64,000 bases of DNA, taken from contig CAVYQL010000003.1 in the NCBI GenBank assembly GCA_963770645.1, positions 1,488,001-1,552,000 on the forward strand, written 5' to 3'. A program made the position numbers and the translations under genes. The notes beneath the pieces were generated by a model. That model saw only the letters and a list, made by a program, of their open reading frames with translations. It was not told the origin of the DNA and ran no database searches. Numbering within the stretch: the first letter of the stretch is position 1; every line of letters begins with the position of its first letter. Origin of the DNA: Bog-473 sp963770645. GTDB taxonomy: Bacteria; Actinomycetota; Acidimicrobiia; Acidimicrobiales; RAAP-2. Shown piece by piece: positions 32,604 to 41,700 of this stretch.

Positions 32604-33401
32604 TCAGTGCTGGTGCTGTGGGCACCAGTAGGTGGTGCGTCCCCCGACCTGCTCGCGCCGTAGCTCGGTGCCGTCGAGCGGACAGCGGCCGCCGTCGTAG
32701 CGCTGCTCCATCAGCTCGCCCATGTGCGACCCGCCCCGCCGGGACAGCTGGCGCAGCGTCGAGCGCAGGGCCTTGTGCAGGACGCGCAGCTCGTCGTCGT
32801 CGAGCGGCGTGCGGCGACCGGGGGCCAACCCGGCCCGCCAGAGGATCTCGTCGGCCAGCAGGTTGCCGACACCGGCCAGGCGCTCCTGGTCCATCAGGCG
32901 CGCCTTCAACGGTGCCGCCGCCCCGTGGTGCCCCGGACGAATTGCGAGGGCCGACCGGAGCTCGGCCAGCGACACGCCGAGCGCGTCGGGGCCGAGACGC
33001 CCCACGTCGGGCGCCAGCTCGAGGGAGCCGAAACGGCGGGGGTCGTGCACCGCCAGATCGCCACCGTCCTCGAAGGTGATGCGGGCCCGCACCCACTTCT
33101 CCTCGAAGACCCCGGGCCCGTAGCGCAACCGGTCGAGAGCCTGGTCTCCGTCGACCACCAGGCCTCCGGTCATGCCGAAGCGCACGCCGAGGGTCGGCCC
33201 GTCCGAGGTGTCGAGCAGGAGGAGCTTGCCCCGTCGACGCGCCTCGGTGAAGGAGCGGCCGACCAGGGCGGCCCGGAGGCGCTGCGGCGTCGTGCCGCCC
33301 CGGCCGTAGCGGGCGTCGACCATCCAGACCCGCGCGATCGTCCGGCCCAGGGCCTGCTCGGCCAGGACCCGGTACAGCTCGACTTCGAGGATCTCGGGCA
33401 C
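32604..33401 (-). CDS. DNA-formamidopyrimidine glycosylase (Fpg/Nei family) with variant zinc finger
   Basis: Base-excision repair glycosylase/AP lyase of 265 residues. After Met removal, Pro1-Glu2 (PEILEVELYR) are the catalytic residues; the Lys in RRRGKLLLLD and the H2TH helices GVGNLLADEILWRAGL are present. The C-terminal zinc finger normally has CPxC twice; here it reads RCPLDGTELRR and YWCPQHQ, so two of four Cys are replaced by Asp and His. GTG 33401 has a -10 TACCGT six bases upstream, fitting a leaderless start. Divergent from the F420-hydrogenase-like gene. MutM or Nei substrate choice cannot be told. Confidence 0.88.
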   Translation of the reverse strand: MPEILEVELYRVLAEQALGRTIARVWMVDARYGRGGTTPQRLRAALVGRSFTEARRRGKLLLLDTSDGPTLGVRFGMTGGLVVDGDQALDRLRYGPGVFEEKWVRARITFEDGGDLAVHDPRRFGSLELAPDVGRLGPDALGVSLAELRSALAIRPGHHGAAAPLKARLMDQERLAGVGNLLADEILWRAGLAPGRRTPLDDDELRVLHKALRSTLRQLSRRGGSHMGELMEQRYDGGRCPLDGTELRREQVGGRTTYWCPQHQH

Positions 33402-33407
33402 CGGCGC

Positions 33408-33443
33408 ACGGTATCGGACCACCCCGGCGTGGCCGAATATGGT
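33408..33443. promoter_or_regulatory. divergent leaderless promoters
   Basis: In the 48-base gap, TACCGT (33413 to 33408, minus strand) lies six bases before GTG 33401, and TATGGT (33438-33443, plus strand) lies six bases before ATG 33450. Both fit the TANNNT -10 with the transcript starting at the first base of the start codon. Confidence 0.5.
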
Positions 33444-33449
33444 GGGCCA

Positions 33450-34577
33450 ATGCCACCCGAGAAGCCACAATGGGCCGAGCTGTTCACCGAAGTCGTGACC
33501 TCGGGTCTTTGTACCGGGTGCTCGGCGTGCGTCATCTCGTGCCCTTACGACGTCTTGGGTTACGACGACAGCGACGGCGTCTACCGGCCCTTCCACGTCG
33601 ACGCCGAGGGCGGTCCCGACAATTGCACCCACGGGCTCAAGGGCTGCACCCTCTGCACCAGGGCCTGCCCTCGCTTCCGCACCTGGGAGCCCGAGATCGA
33701 GACCCACCTCTTCGGCCGGGCGCGCACCGAAGACGAGGTCGCCGGCATCGCCCGGCGCACGGTCTTGGCCCGGGCCACCGACGCCGACGTCGCGGGAGTG
33801 GGCCAGGACGGCGGCCTCGTCTCCGCACTCTTGATCTGGGCGTTCGAGCACGACGTCATCGACGCCGCCCTGGTGTCGGGCCTCGAGGGCGACGGGTCGA
33901 CCTGGAAGGCGGTGCCCCAGGTGGCCTGGAACAAGGAGGACATCCTCGCCACGGCGGGCTCGCGCTACACCTACTCGGCCAACCCGCTCGCCTACCCCGA
34001 GGCCATCGCCGCCGGTGCCGAGCGCATCGCGCTGGTCGGGATGGGCTGCCAGGCCTCCGCTCCCCCGGTCATGCAGGCCCGCAAGGCGGGCAAGATCGCC
34101 CGGCGCTTCACCCTCTCCATCGGGCTCCTCTGCTCGAAGACGTTCGACGACGCCATCTTCCCCGAGCTCTTCGAGGCCAAGTACGGGCTGGCGCGCGCGG
34201 ACATCGTCAAGATGAACATCAAGGGCGTGTTCCAGGTGTGGATGAAGGACGGCAGCTATCACGAAGTGCCCCTGAAAGAGGCCCACGGCTGGACCCGTGA
34301 GGGCTGCACCAGCTGCCCCGACTTCGCGGCCGAGCACGCCGACATCTCGACCGGTGGCATCGGCGCCTTCGGGGACTGGACGCTGACGCTGCTGCGCACC
34401 GAGAAGGGCGAGGCCCTCTTCGACGACATGGAGGCGGCCGGCGTGATCGAGACGCGGCCCATCGAGGACGACCCCGGCGCGGTGACGCTGCTCAACAAGC
34501 TCAGCCGGGTCAGCCGCAAGCGCTGGCCGGCGACGGCGGTGCCGATGCCCGGGCGCCTCCCGGCGCCCGCCTCTTGA
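33450..34577 (+). CDS. coenzyme F420 hydrogenase/dehydrogenase beta subunit family protein
   Basis: Iron-sulfur flavoprotein of 375 residues related to FrhB. The N-terminus has a ferredoxin-like cluster motif (SGLCTGCSACVISCP) and KGCTLCTRACPRF. The middle carries the FrhB core: GGLVSALLIWAFEHDVIDAA, NPLAYPEAIAAGAERIALVG and GLLCSKTFDD; EGCTSCPDFAAEHADISTGG and GAFGDWTLTLLRT complete it. Relatives use F420H2 to reduce or oxidise partners, for example in F420-linked redox or sulfite/ring chemistry. ATG 33450 is six bases after a -10 TATGGT. The following thioesterase may be in the same transcript. Confidence 0.88.
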   Translation: MPPEKPQWAELFTEVVTSGLCTGCSACVISCPYDVLGYDDSDGVYRPFHVDAEGGPDNCTHGLKGCTLCTRACPRFRTWEPEIETHLFGRARTEDEVAGIARRTVLARATDADVAGVGQDGGLVSALLIWAFEHDVIDAALVSGLEGDGSTWKAVPQVAWNKEDILATAGSRYTYSANPLAYPEAIAAGAERIALVGMGCQASAPPVMQARKAGKIARRFTLSIGLLCSKTFDDAIFPELFEAKYGLARADIVKMNIKGVFQVWMKDGSYHEVPLKEAHGWTREGCTSCPDFAAEHADISTGGIGAFGDWTLTLLRTEKGEALFDDMEAAGVIETRPIEDDPGAVTLLNKLSRVSRKRWPATAVPMPGRLPAPAS

Positions 34578-34587
34578 GCGGGCCGGC

Positions 34588-34974
34588 GTGGCCGGACCAC
34601 AGGCCGATCGCTTCGCGGCGCTGCTGGGCATCGAGGTGCGGCGCGAAGGACCGGGGCACACCGTCGCCGCGCTGACCACGGGCGAGGACCACGCCAACCC
34701 CCACGGCACGGTGCACGGCGCGGTGTTCTACGCGGTGGCCGGGGCGGCGGTGGCCGCCGCGGCCAACGACGAGGAGAGCTCGGGCATCATCTCCTCCGTC
34801 CTGGTCGAGTACCTCCAGTCGGCGGCCATCGGGGACGAGCTCTACGCCGAGGTCCTGCGCGAGGTCTCGACCGAACGCGAGGACATCTTCACCGGCACGG
34901 TGCGCCGCGGGCGCGCCGGCGACCTCTTGGCCTGGGTGCGTGCCCGCGGCACGCGCCGGGCCCGCACGGCCTGA
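34588..34974 (+). CDS. PaaI-like hotdog thioesterase
   Basis: Single hotdog domain of 128 residues. The PaaI signature is ANPHGTVHGAVFYAVAGAAV (N-x-x-G-x-x-H-G-G/A), followed by SSVLVEYLQSAAIGDELYAE and a final strand. It would hydrolyse acyl- or aryl-CoA thioesters. GTG 34588 lies ten bases after the end of the FrhB-like gene, so the two are probably co-transcribed. Confidence 0.85.
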   Translation: MAGPQADRFAALLGIEVRREGPGHTVAALTTGEDHANPHGTVHGAVFYAVAGAAVAAAANDEESSGIISSVLVEYLQSAAIGDELYAEVLREVSTEREDIFTGTVRRGRAGDLLAWVRARGTRRARTA

Positions 34975-35097
34975 GCGCGGCTCTCTTCGCCGGGCCGGCA
35001 CACCCCCCAGTCACGGTCGGCCCCAGGACTGCCTGTGGCCGAATCTGTGGGAATGCTGTCATTGACGCCACGGCCTGGAGCCCGCAGAGTGGCAGGC

Positions 35098-36090
35098 ATG
35101 CGCGAGCGCCACGTCGTCATCGTCGCCTTCGAGGGCGTGCAGCCGCTCGATGTGGTCGGCCCCCACGAGGTCTTTGCCGGTGCCGGGCGGGCCGCCGCCG
35201 CCCTGGAACGCAGCGGGAGCTACCGCGTCACCCTCGCCTCACCAGCGGGGGGCACGGTGCGCGCCGAGAGCGGGCTCGAGCTCGGCACCGTCGCCCTCCC
35301 CGATGCCGCGGCGCGCATCGACACGGTGCTCGTCGCCGGCGGCTCCGGCGCCGACACAGCCGGCCGGGACCAGCACCTCCTCGGATGGATCCGGGCGGTC
35401 GCCCCGCGCTGCCGGCGGGTGGCGACGGTGTGCTCGGGCGCCTTCGTGCTCGCCGCGACGGGGCTTATGGCGGGCCGGCGGGTCACGACCCACTGGGCAC
35501 GCGCCCGCCAGCTCGGCGACGAGCACCCGGAGCTGACCGTGGACAGCGATCCCATCTACATCCGCGACGGGAAGTTCTGGTCGAGCGCGGGCGTCACGGC
35601 GGGCATCGACCTCTCCCTCGCCTTGGTCCAGGAGGACCTGGGGGTGGATGTCGCGCAGACGGTGGCGCGCTGGCTCGTCATGTTCCTCCATCGTCCGGGC
35701 GGTCAGTCCCAGTTCGCGTCACCCGTCTGGGTGCCCCGAGCCGAGCGCTCGACGGTACGGGCCGTCCAGAGCCTCGTGGAAGCCGCCCCTGCGGGTGACC
35801 ACCGCCTCCCGGCGTTGGCCGCCGCGGCGGGCATGAGCGTGCGCCACTTCGCCCGGGTGTTCACCGCCGAGGTCGGCGAGAGCCCGGGGCGCTTCGTCGA
35901 GCGCATGCGCCTCGAGGCGGCGCGCCGTGACCTCGAGGAGACCGCCGACACGCTCGACGTGGTGGCGGCGCACTGCGGGCTGGGCAGCGCGGAGACGCTG
36001 CGCCGGGTCTTCCAGCGCTCTTTGGGTGTTCCGCCCGACGCCTACCGCCGGCGCTTCCGCGCCACCCCGATCGAAGGGACGTCCGCATGA
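35098..36090 (+). CDS. GlxA family regulator (DJ-1/PfpI + AraC HTH)
   Basis: Two-domain regulator of 330 residues. The N-terminal DJ-1/PfpI-like domain has VAFEGVQPLDVVGPHEVFAG and the elbow ATVCSGAFVLAATGL (Cys). The C-terminal AraC domain has LPALAAAAGMSVRHFARVF and DTLDVVAAHCGLGSAETLRR with FQRSLGVPPDAYRRRF. GlxA-type proteins sense small metabolites and activate catabolic genes. ATG 35098 has GGCAGG upstream; an in-frame GTG at 35035 is possible. The stop overlaps the start of the stand-alone DJ-1/PfpI gene (ATGA), its likely partner and target. Confidence 0.92.
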   Translation: MRERHVVIVAFEGVQPLDVVGPHEVFAGAGRAAAALERSGSYRVTLASPAGGTVRAESGLELGTVALPDAAARIDTVLVAGGSGADTAGRDQHLLGWIRAVAPRCRRVATVCSGAFVLAATGLMAGRRVTTHWARARQLGDEHPELTVDSDPIYIRDGKFWSSAGVTAGIDLSLALVQEDLGVDVAQTVARWLVMFLHRPGGQSQFASPVWVPRAERSTVRAVQSLVEAAPAGDHRLPALAAAAGMSVRHFARVFTAEVGESPGRFVERMRLEAARRDLEETADTLDVVAAHCGLGSAETLRRVFQRSLGVPPDAYRRRFRATPIEGTSA

Positions 36091-36749
36091 CCACCACGAC
36101 CACTGACCGACTCCAGGTCGCCATCCCGCTCTTCCCGCGCGTGACCGCACTCGACGCGGTCGGCCCCTACGAGGTCCTCCAGCGCATCCCGACCCTCGAT
36201 GTCGCGTTCGTCGGCCATCGCCGCGGCGAGGTTCGCACCGAGAACGGCATGCTCGGGCTCAGCACGGACGCCACGTTCGAGGAGGTACCGGCGCCCGACG
36301 TCGTCGTCTTCCCCGGCGGCCTCGGGACGAGGGCGCTCGAGCGCGATGAGCCGGTGCTCGAGTGGGTGCGCGCCGCGCACGCCGGCACCCGCTACACGAC
36401 GTCGGTGTGCACGGGATCGCTCGTCCTCGGTGCCGCCGGCCTCCTCGAGGGAAAGACTGCCACGACGCACTGGTCTTGCAGCCGCCAGCTCCAGGCGCAC
36501 GGGGCGACAGCGGTGGCCCAACGGGTGGTCGAGCACCTCGACGACCGCATCATCACCGCTGCCGGCGTGTCGGCAGGCATCGACATGGCCCTGCGTCTCG
36601 TCGAGTTGCTCGTCGACCGCACCGCCGGGGAGGCGGCACAGCTCATGGTCGAGTACGACCCTCAGCCGCCATTCGACTGCGGGTCGGTTCCCAAGGCGAA
36701 CGATGAGGTCATGGCACGCGTCCTGGAATACGCCGCACTGCGGGAGTGA
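36087..36749 (+). CDS. DJ-1/PfpI family protein, isonitrile hydratase-like
   Basis: Single-domain protein of 220 residues. It has FPRVTALDAVGPYEVLQRIP, APDVVVFPGGLGTRALERDE and the nucleophile elbow TTSVCTGSLVLGAAGLLEGK (Cys), then THWSCSRQLQAHG and the ITAAGVSAGIDMALRLVELL helix. This layout matches isonitrile hydratase and related cysteine hydrolases; substrate unproven. Translation is coupled to the GlxA-type regulator. Its last three codons and stop lie in the first unit of a 22-bp repeat. Confidence 0.88.
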   Translation: MTTTTTDRLQVAIPLFPRVTALDAVGPYEVLQRIPTLDVAFVGHRRGEVRTENGMLGLSTDATFEEVPAPDVVVFPGGLGTRALERDEPVLEWVRAAHAGTRYTTSVCTGSLVLGAAGLLEGKTATTHWSCSRQLQAHGATAVAQRVVEHLDDRIITAAGVSAGIDMALRLVELLVDRTAGEAAQLMVEYDPQPPFDCGSVPKANDEVMARVLEYAALRE

Positions 36750-36800
36750 CTCGGTGACACGGCGGGAGTGACGCCGTGACACGGCGGGCCTGACGGTGTG
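36740..36800. repeat. 22-bp tandem repeat spanning a stop codon
   Basis: Two close copies (36740-36761, 36762-36783) and a partial third of GCGGGAGTGACNCNGTGACACG. The first contains the TGA of the DJ-1/PfpI gene (36747-36749). Confidence 0.85.
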
Positions 36801-36823
36801 AAAAACCACCGCATGACGAGCTC

Positions 36824-36859
36824 GGGCCAGAGGGGATCCCGCGGAATCCTCTCTGGCCC
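36824..36859. terminator. bidirectional terminator-like hairpin
   Basis: GGGCCAGAG (36824-36832) pairs perfectly with CTCTGGCCC (36851-36859); the inner bases GGGGATC/AATCC lengthen the stem with a mismatch. It lies between the convergent ends of the DJ-1/PfpI gene and the large surface-protein gene. No T-run. Confidence 0.6.
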
Positions 36860-36890
36860 GGACGCTCTGTTCCCTCGCGACGCGATCCGA

Positions 36891-39800
36891 TCAGGTCACG
36901 GTGAAGATCGCGGTCTTCCCTGCGCCGTCGGCGACGCTGACCTTGATCTTCCCGGTGACGGAGCTGCTCGGGACATGCGTGACGATCTGTGTCGCGCTGT
37001 CAGAGGTGAGGCTCGCGACGTGGCCGCCGCCGAACTTGACCGTTGCTCCCGCCAGGTCCGTGCCGTCGATCGTCACCTTTTTTCCGACCGGACCCGACAG
37101 CGGGCTGACGCTGGTGAACGTGGGCCCGGTGACGGTGACCGATTCGGTGGTCACCACGTACGTCACGGTGGTCCCAACAGTGTTGGACACCGTGGTGGTG
37201 ACCGTGAAGACGCCGGCCGCCTTGTACTTGTGCGTTGGCGCCGTGACCGTCCCGGAGGGCCCCGAGACGTAGTTGACCGTGGCCGCCTGAGTCGGCTTGC
37301 CGTCGCCCCAGTTGACCGTCGCCGAGTACGTGCCGGTGCCCAGGTTGGCATCGTTGATCGCCGCCACCTGGACAGCACCGGTCTGGTGTAACTCCTCTGC
37401 GCTGAACGATGTCGGCGTCAGCGTGTACGTCTGCGCGGCGGTCAGCTCCACGGTGCCCGACGGGTAGGTGACGGTGTAGGAATCGGTTTCGAAGTCAAAG
37501 GCCGAGAAGGTGCCGGTCGCGCTCGGTCCGCTGATCGGCGTGAACATCGTGCCGGTCGTCGGCGTGCCGACGGTGCTCACCGCCAGCGTGCCGGCGTCTG
37601 TCTCGCCCGATCCCGAGATACCGCCGGTGCCGGCGGTGCCGTTGACCGTCACGCCGACCGTGGCCCCCGACCCGTTCACGAGGGTCGAGCCCCCGCTCAG
37701 GGCCAGCTCGCCGCCGTTGATCACCTGCAGCGTCCCCGCGTTGTTGGTGATCGTGTCCGAGTCCTGACGGGTGGTCGGGGCGCCGATGGTCACCGTTCCG
37801 CCAGACTCGTTGGTGACCGGCGTCCGCAGGTACGCCTCGTTGGTGGACGGTCCAACCGTGGCCAGGTTGCCGCCTGAAGCGACCATGAGGGTGCCGCCAC
37901 CGGACACCATGGCGTAGCCGGAGGGGGCCGGGCTCAGGTCGAGCGTGCCGTCGATGGTCACCGCGGCGGCGACGTCGAGGTCCACGTTGGTGCCCGATCC
38001 GTTGATGTTCACGCTCTGTCCCGCTGGGATGGTGCCCGTGAGGCTGCTCGAGCCGACGACGTCGAACGCACCGGCGCCGGTCGAGTCGGCCAGCGTTGCC
38101 GCACCGGCAAGCTCCACGGGGTTACCCGATTCGGTGCCGCCCGACTGGGTGAAGGTGCCGCCGTTCTCGGTCATCGATCCGGTCACGGTGAGCGTGCCGG
38201 CAGAGTCCTTGAACGAGCTGCCGCCGCTCAGGGTGTACCCGCCGCCGCTCGACACGGTGAAGGTGCCCGAGTTTTTGGTCAGCGTGTTGTCGTCCTGGTT
38301 GGTGGTCGGGGCGCCGATGGTCACCGTGCCGCCGGCCTTGTTGCTGATCGGCGTCCGCAGGTATGCCTCGTTGGTGGACGGTCCGACCGTGGCCAGGTTG
38401 CCCCCCGACTTGACGGTGAGAGTGCCGCCACCGGTCACCATGGCGTAACCCGAGGGTGACGGGCTCAAGTCGAGCGTGCCTTTGATGGCCACCCCGGCGG
38501 CGATGCCCAGCTGCACGTTGGTGCCCGATCCGTCGACGTTCACCGTCTGCCCCACTGGGACGGTGCCCGAGAGGCTGCTCGAGCCGATGACGTCGAACCC
38601 GCCGGTGCCGGCCGAGTCGGCGATCGTCGCCCCTCCGTCAACCGTCACCGGGTTGCCCGCGATGTCGCCGCTGGTCTGGGTGAACGTGCCGTCGTCTTGG
38701 GTCATCGATCCCGTCACCGTGAGCGTGCCGGCCGAGTGGGTGAAGGAGCTGCTGCCGGTCAGGGTGTACCCGGCGCCGCTCGACACGGTGAATGTCCCCG
38801 AGCTCGTGGTGAGCGTGTCCGTGTCCTGATCGGTGGTCGGGGCGCCGATGGTCACCGTTCCGCCAACGTCGTTGGTGATCGGTACCCGAAGGTACGCCTC
38901 GTTGGTAGACCCTGCAATCGTGGCCAGGTTGGCGCCGGAGGTGACGGTGAGGCTGCCTGTCCCTGTCACCATGGCAAACCCGGCGGATGTCGGGCTCAAG
39001 TCGAGCGTGCCGTCGACGGTCACTGCGGCGTTGACGGTCAGCTCCACGTTGGTGCTCGATCCGTTGACGTTCACGCGTCTGCCCCACTGGGACGGTGCCC
39101 GAGAGGCTGCTCGAGCCGATGACGTTGAACGCGCCGGCGCCGGCCGAGTCAGCCAACGTCGCCCCGCCATCAACCGTCACGGGGTTGCCCGATTCGGTGC
39201 CGCCGGACTGGGTGAAGGTGCCGTCGTCCTGGGTCATCGATCCAGTTCCCGTCAGCGTGAGCGTCCCGGCCGCGTCGGTGAACGTGCTGTTGCCGGTCAG
39301 GTTGTATCCGCCGCCGCTCGACACGCTGAATGTCCCCGAGTTGGAGGTCAGCGTGGTCGAATCCTGATTGGTGGTCGCGGCGCCGATGGTCACCGTTCCG
39401 CCGGAGTCGTTGGTGATCGGTGTCCGCAGGTACGCGATGTTCGACGAACCGGTGGTGTCGAGAGTGCCGCCTGACGCGACGGTGATGCCGCTGCTTCCAG
39501 TGAGCATCGCGAATCCCGAGCTGCTCGGGGCAAGGCTCAGGTCTCCGTTGCTCGCGACCTCGCTCGTGGTGCCCGAGGCGAGGGTCAACTCGACATTGGT
39601 CCCGGACCCGTCGACGATGAGGGTCTGCGTGCCGGTGGCCCCGCCGCCGACCTGGAGAGAGTTGATGCTGACGCTGCTGGTCAGGTCGACCGAGTAGGTG
39701 TCGGATTCGTTGATGCAGACGTTACTGGTACTGGTGGGGAAGCCCTGGGTCCAGTAGGCCGCGTTCGCGCTCCAGTTGGTGGTGACGCCCGTTGGACCAA

Positions 39801-39936
39801 CCCAGTTGTCGGTCGTGCCGCCACAGCTGGGCAGCGCGCCAGCAGGCGCTGCCGTGAGTCCGACGGCGATGCCCGTCGTACCCAACGGTGCCAACACGAT
39901 GGCCGCGGCAGCAGCGAACCTCTTCCACGAGATCAT
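36891..39936 (-). pseudogene. large secreted beta-repeat surface protein, interrupted by one extra base
   Basis: Encodes, if the frame is mended, about 1,010 residues. The signal peptide is WKRFAAAAAIVLAPLGTTGI with TAAPAGA. Four copies of a 177-residue Ser/Gly/Thr-rich beta-helix-like unit follow (marks: GTVTIGAPTTNQD, SGTFTVSSGGGYTL, SMTQDDGTFTQSGG, GNPVTVDGGA), then a PKD-like domain (SATVNWGDGKPTQ, HKYKAAGVFTVTTTVSN) and a C-terminal IPT/TIG domain (FTSVSPLSGPVGKKVTIDGT). It resembles surface adhesins. The frame breaks at 39075: the second copy has TTCACGCGTCTG where the third has TTCACCGTCTG. ATG 39936 has a GGGGAG eight bases upstream. The 5' part runs 39936 to about 39075, the 3' part from there to 36891. 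Confidence 0.85.
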
Positions 39937-39950
39937 GGCTGTTACTCCCC

Positions 39951-39974
39951 TTCGCCTGGCGAACCAACGTTCGC
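39951..39974 (-). promoter_or_regulatory. two mutually exclusive hairpins in the surface-protein leader
   Basis: TTCGCC-T-GGCGAA (39951-39963) and GCGAAC-CAAC-GTTCGC (39959-39974) are both perfect inverted repeats that share the GCGAA bases, so only one can form. They lie 15 bases before the start codon and next to the GGGGAG ribosome site. The remaining leader (39975-40180) shows no other clear feature. Confidence 0.4.
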
Positions 39975-40180
39975 AATGTGAGATGAATCGATTCTCGGGC
40001 GTTTCGCCAAAAACGCTCCCCCGAGGAACGAAACCACCATAAGGCGATCGTCGGCTGCAGGCAAGCGCAACTCCGGCCAGCAGGACGCGAGCGCGCGAGT
40101 CGGTGACAAGAGCGCGAACTTTGGAAACGACGCGGGTGTGAAACCCCGCTCGTCACATGACTGGTCAGTGAGTCCTTCAC

Positions 40181-41632
40181 TCACCCCGCAGCGGGCGACT
40201 GGGCTGCACTTACTCCCGCCAGGCGGCCGAAGATCGTGGAGTCCCCGATGGAGAGCCCGCTGGCGTAGCCGAAGGAACACACCCCCGCGGTGGTCCGGCC
40301 TGCGGCAAAGAGGCCTGGTATCGCCTCACCGGCAAGGTCGAGCACCGCGCCCTCGATGGCCGTCTCGAGCCCCCCGAGCGTGAAGGGTGCGTAGGGCGCC
40401 GCCCCGAGGCGCAAGTCGACGGCCCCGATGGGTGGCACCAACGGTCGGACCCAGGGTGCGCCCTTGTGGAAGAGCGGGTCCTCGCCCCGGGCGGCGTGGC
40501 GGTTGTAGAGGTCGAGCGTCGCCTGGAGCGATCCGTCGGGCAGGCCGATCTCGGCTTCGAGCTGCGCCGCGGTCGGGCAGACCCAAGTGGCGGCGAGGCC
40601 CATCCAGTTCACCTCGTAGGCGGCCTCGTCGACGACGAGGTACACCTCGGCGTTCTGCTCGTAGAGCGCGGACTGTCCGACCCGGCCCATGTAGGTGTCT
40701 TCGTTGATGAAGCGCTGCCCGCGACCGTTGACCAGGATGCCGTGGATCAGCGTGCGCGGCGGCGTGAGAGGCAGCGAGACTTCGCCCGCGTACATGTTGC
40801 GCACCGCGGCGCCGATAGCCTGCGCCATGCGGATGGCCCGCCCGTCGTCACCCTCGGTGCCCACCTTGAAGGTGCCGCGCACGAGCGGTGGGCAGTGACG
40901 GCGCAGCATGTCGTCGTTGAAGATGAAGCCGCCCGCGGTCAGGACCACGCCGCGGCGCGCCCGGAGCGACACCGCCTCGCCGAAGCGGTGCGCCTGCACG
41001 CCGACGACGCGCCCGTCGTCGACGACGAGGCGGTCGACCCGGGTGTCGACGGAGACGCCCGCGCCCGCGTCGGTTGCGGCCGCGGCGAGATGCTGCATGA
41101 GCAGCCACCCGGTCGACCGCGTCGTCTGGGCCAGGTGCCCGCGCGGTGCGGGCCGGGCGATCTCGTTGAAGGGGTAGGCGTCCTCGCCGCCCGAGTAGAC
41201 GAGGCCCTCGGTCCCCGTCGGGGCCATGGGGGTGTCCGCGCAAAAGGTGGGGTCGAAGGGGACGCCGCGCGCCACCAGCCAGTCGAAGTGGCCCAGGCTC
41301 TCGTTGCAGTAGCGGGCGATCTTTGCCTCGTCAGGATCGGGCCCGCAGGCCGCCATCATGTAGCGGTACATGTCGTCGAGGCTGTCCTCGAACCCGCAGG
41401 CGGTCTGGACGGGAGTGCCCCCACCGAGATACACGATCCCCTCGGCCAGCGCGGCTGCGCCGCCCGGCCCGCCGGCCCGCTCGGCCACGAGCACCTGCGC
41501 GCCCGCTTCGGCGGCACTGAAGGCGGCCGCCGAGCCCGCGGCACCGAAGCCCACGACGATCACGTCGGCGGTCTCCTCCCACTGCGTGACTTCGGCGGCA
41601 TCGCACGGTGTCACGTCGTCGGGCTCGCGCAC
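40181..41632 (-). CDS. FAD-dependent dehydrogenase, fumarate reductase/KstD-like flavoprotein
   Basis: Flavoprotein of 483 residues. The FAD-binding Rossmann motif is VIVVGFGAAGSAAAFSAAEA, followed by GGPGGAAALAEGIVYLGGG; a middle RARRGVVLTAGGFIFND and the C-terminal LFAAGRTTAGVCSFGYASGL and GDSTIFGRLAG are those of 3-ketosteroid-delta1-dehydrogenases and fumarate-reductase-type flavoproteins. It would dehydrogenate a steroid or other cyclic ketone; the substrate is not proved. GTG 41632 has GGGAGGAG upstream. Divergent from the phosphotransferase gene. Confidence 0.88.
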   Translation of the reverse strand: MREPDDVTPCDAAEVTQWEETADVIVVGFGAAGSAAAFSAAEAGAQVLVAERAGGPGGAAALAEGIVYLGGGTPVQTACGFEDSLDDMYRYMMAACGPDPDEAKIARYCNESLGHFDWLVARGVPFDPTFCADTPMAPTGTEGLVYSGGEDAYPFNEIARPAPRGHLAQTTRSTGWLLMQHLAAAATDAGAGVSVDTRVDRLVVDDGRVVGVQAHRFGEAVSLRARRGVVLTAGGFIFNDDMLRRHCPPLVRGTFKVGTEGDDGRAIRMAQAIGAAVRNMYAGEVSLPLTPPRTLIHGILVNGRGQRFINEDTYMGRVGQSALYEQNAEVYLVVDEAAYEVNWMGLAATWVCPTAAQLEAEIGLPDGSLQATLDLYNRHAARGEDPLFHKGAPWVRPLVPPIGAVDLRLGAAPYAPFTLGGLETAIEGAVLDLAGEAIPGLFAAGRTTAGVCSFGYASGLSIGDSTIFGRLAGVSAAQSPAAG

Positions 41633-41687
41633 ACTCTCCTCCCTGTGGTGTGGCCGAGACGGTAGCCGTTGGCCGCGATGTGGCCTC

Positions 41688-41693
41688 TACCCT
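41688..41693 (+). promoter_or_regulatory. -10 element of a leaderless start
   Basis: TACCCT ends seven bases before ATG 41701, matching the TANNNT -10 spacing seen at other starts in this window. Confidence 0.4.
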
Positions 41694-41700
41694 GAGACGC

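Noticed and set aside
32604..34709. Long open frame of about 700 codons on the minus strand
   Set aside because: Only the part from 33401 downwards matches a protein family (Fpg); the rest is antisense to the F420-hydrogenase-like and thioesterase genes and has shadow composition.
39075..39075. Programmed +1 frameshift
   Set aside because: No slippery sequence or stimulatory stop codon is seen and the other repeat copies lack the extra base; error or mutation is simpler.
39937..40180. c-di-GMP riboswitch in the surface-protein leader
   Set aside because: Attractive because a diguanylate cyclase is in the window, but the conserved GEMM core sequences are not visible; only competing hairpins are.
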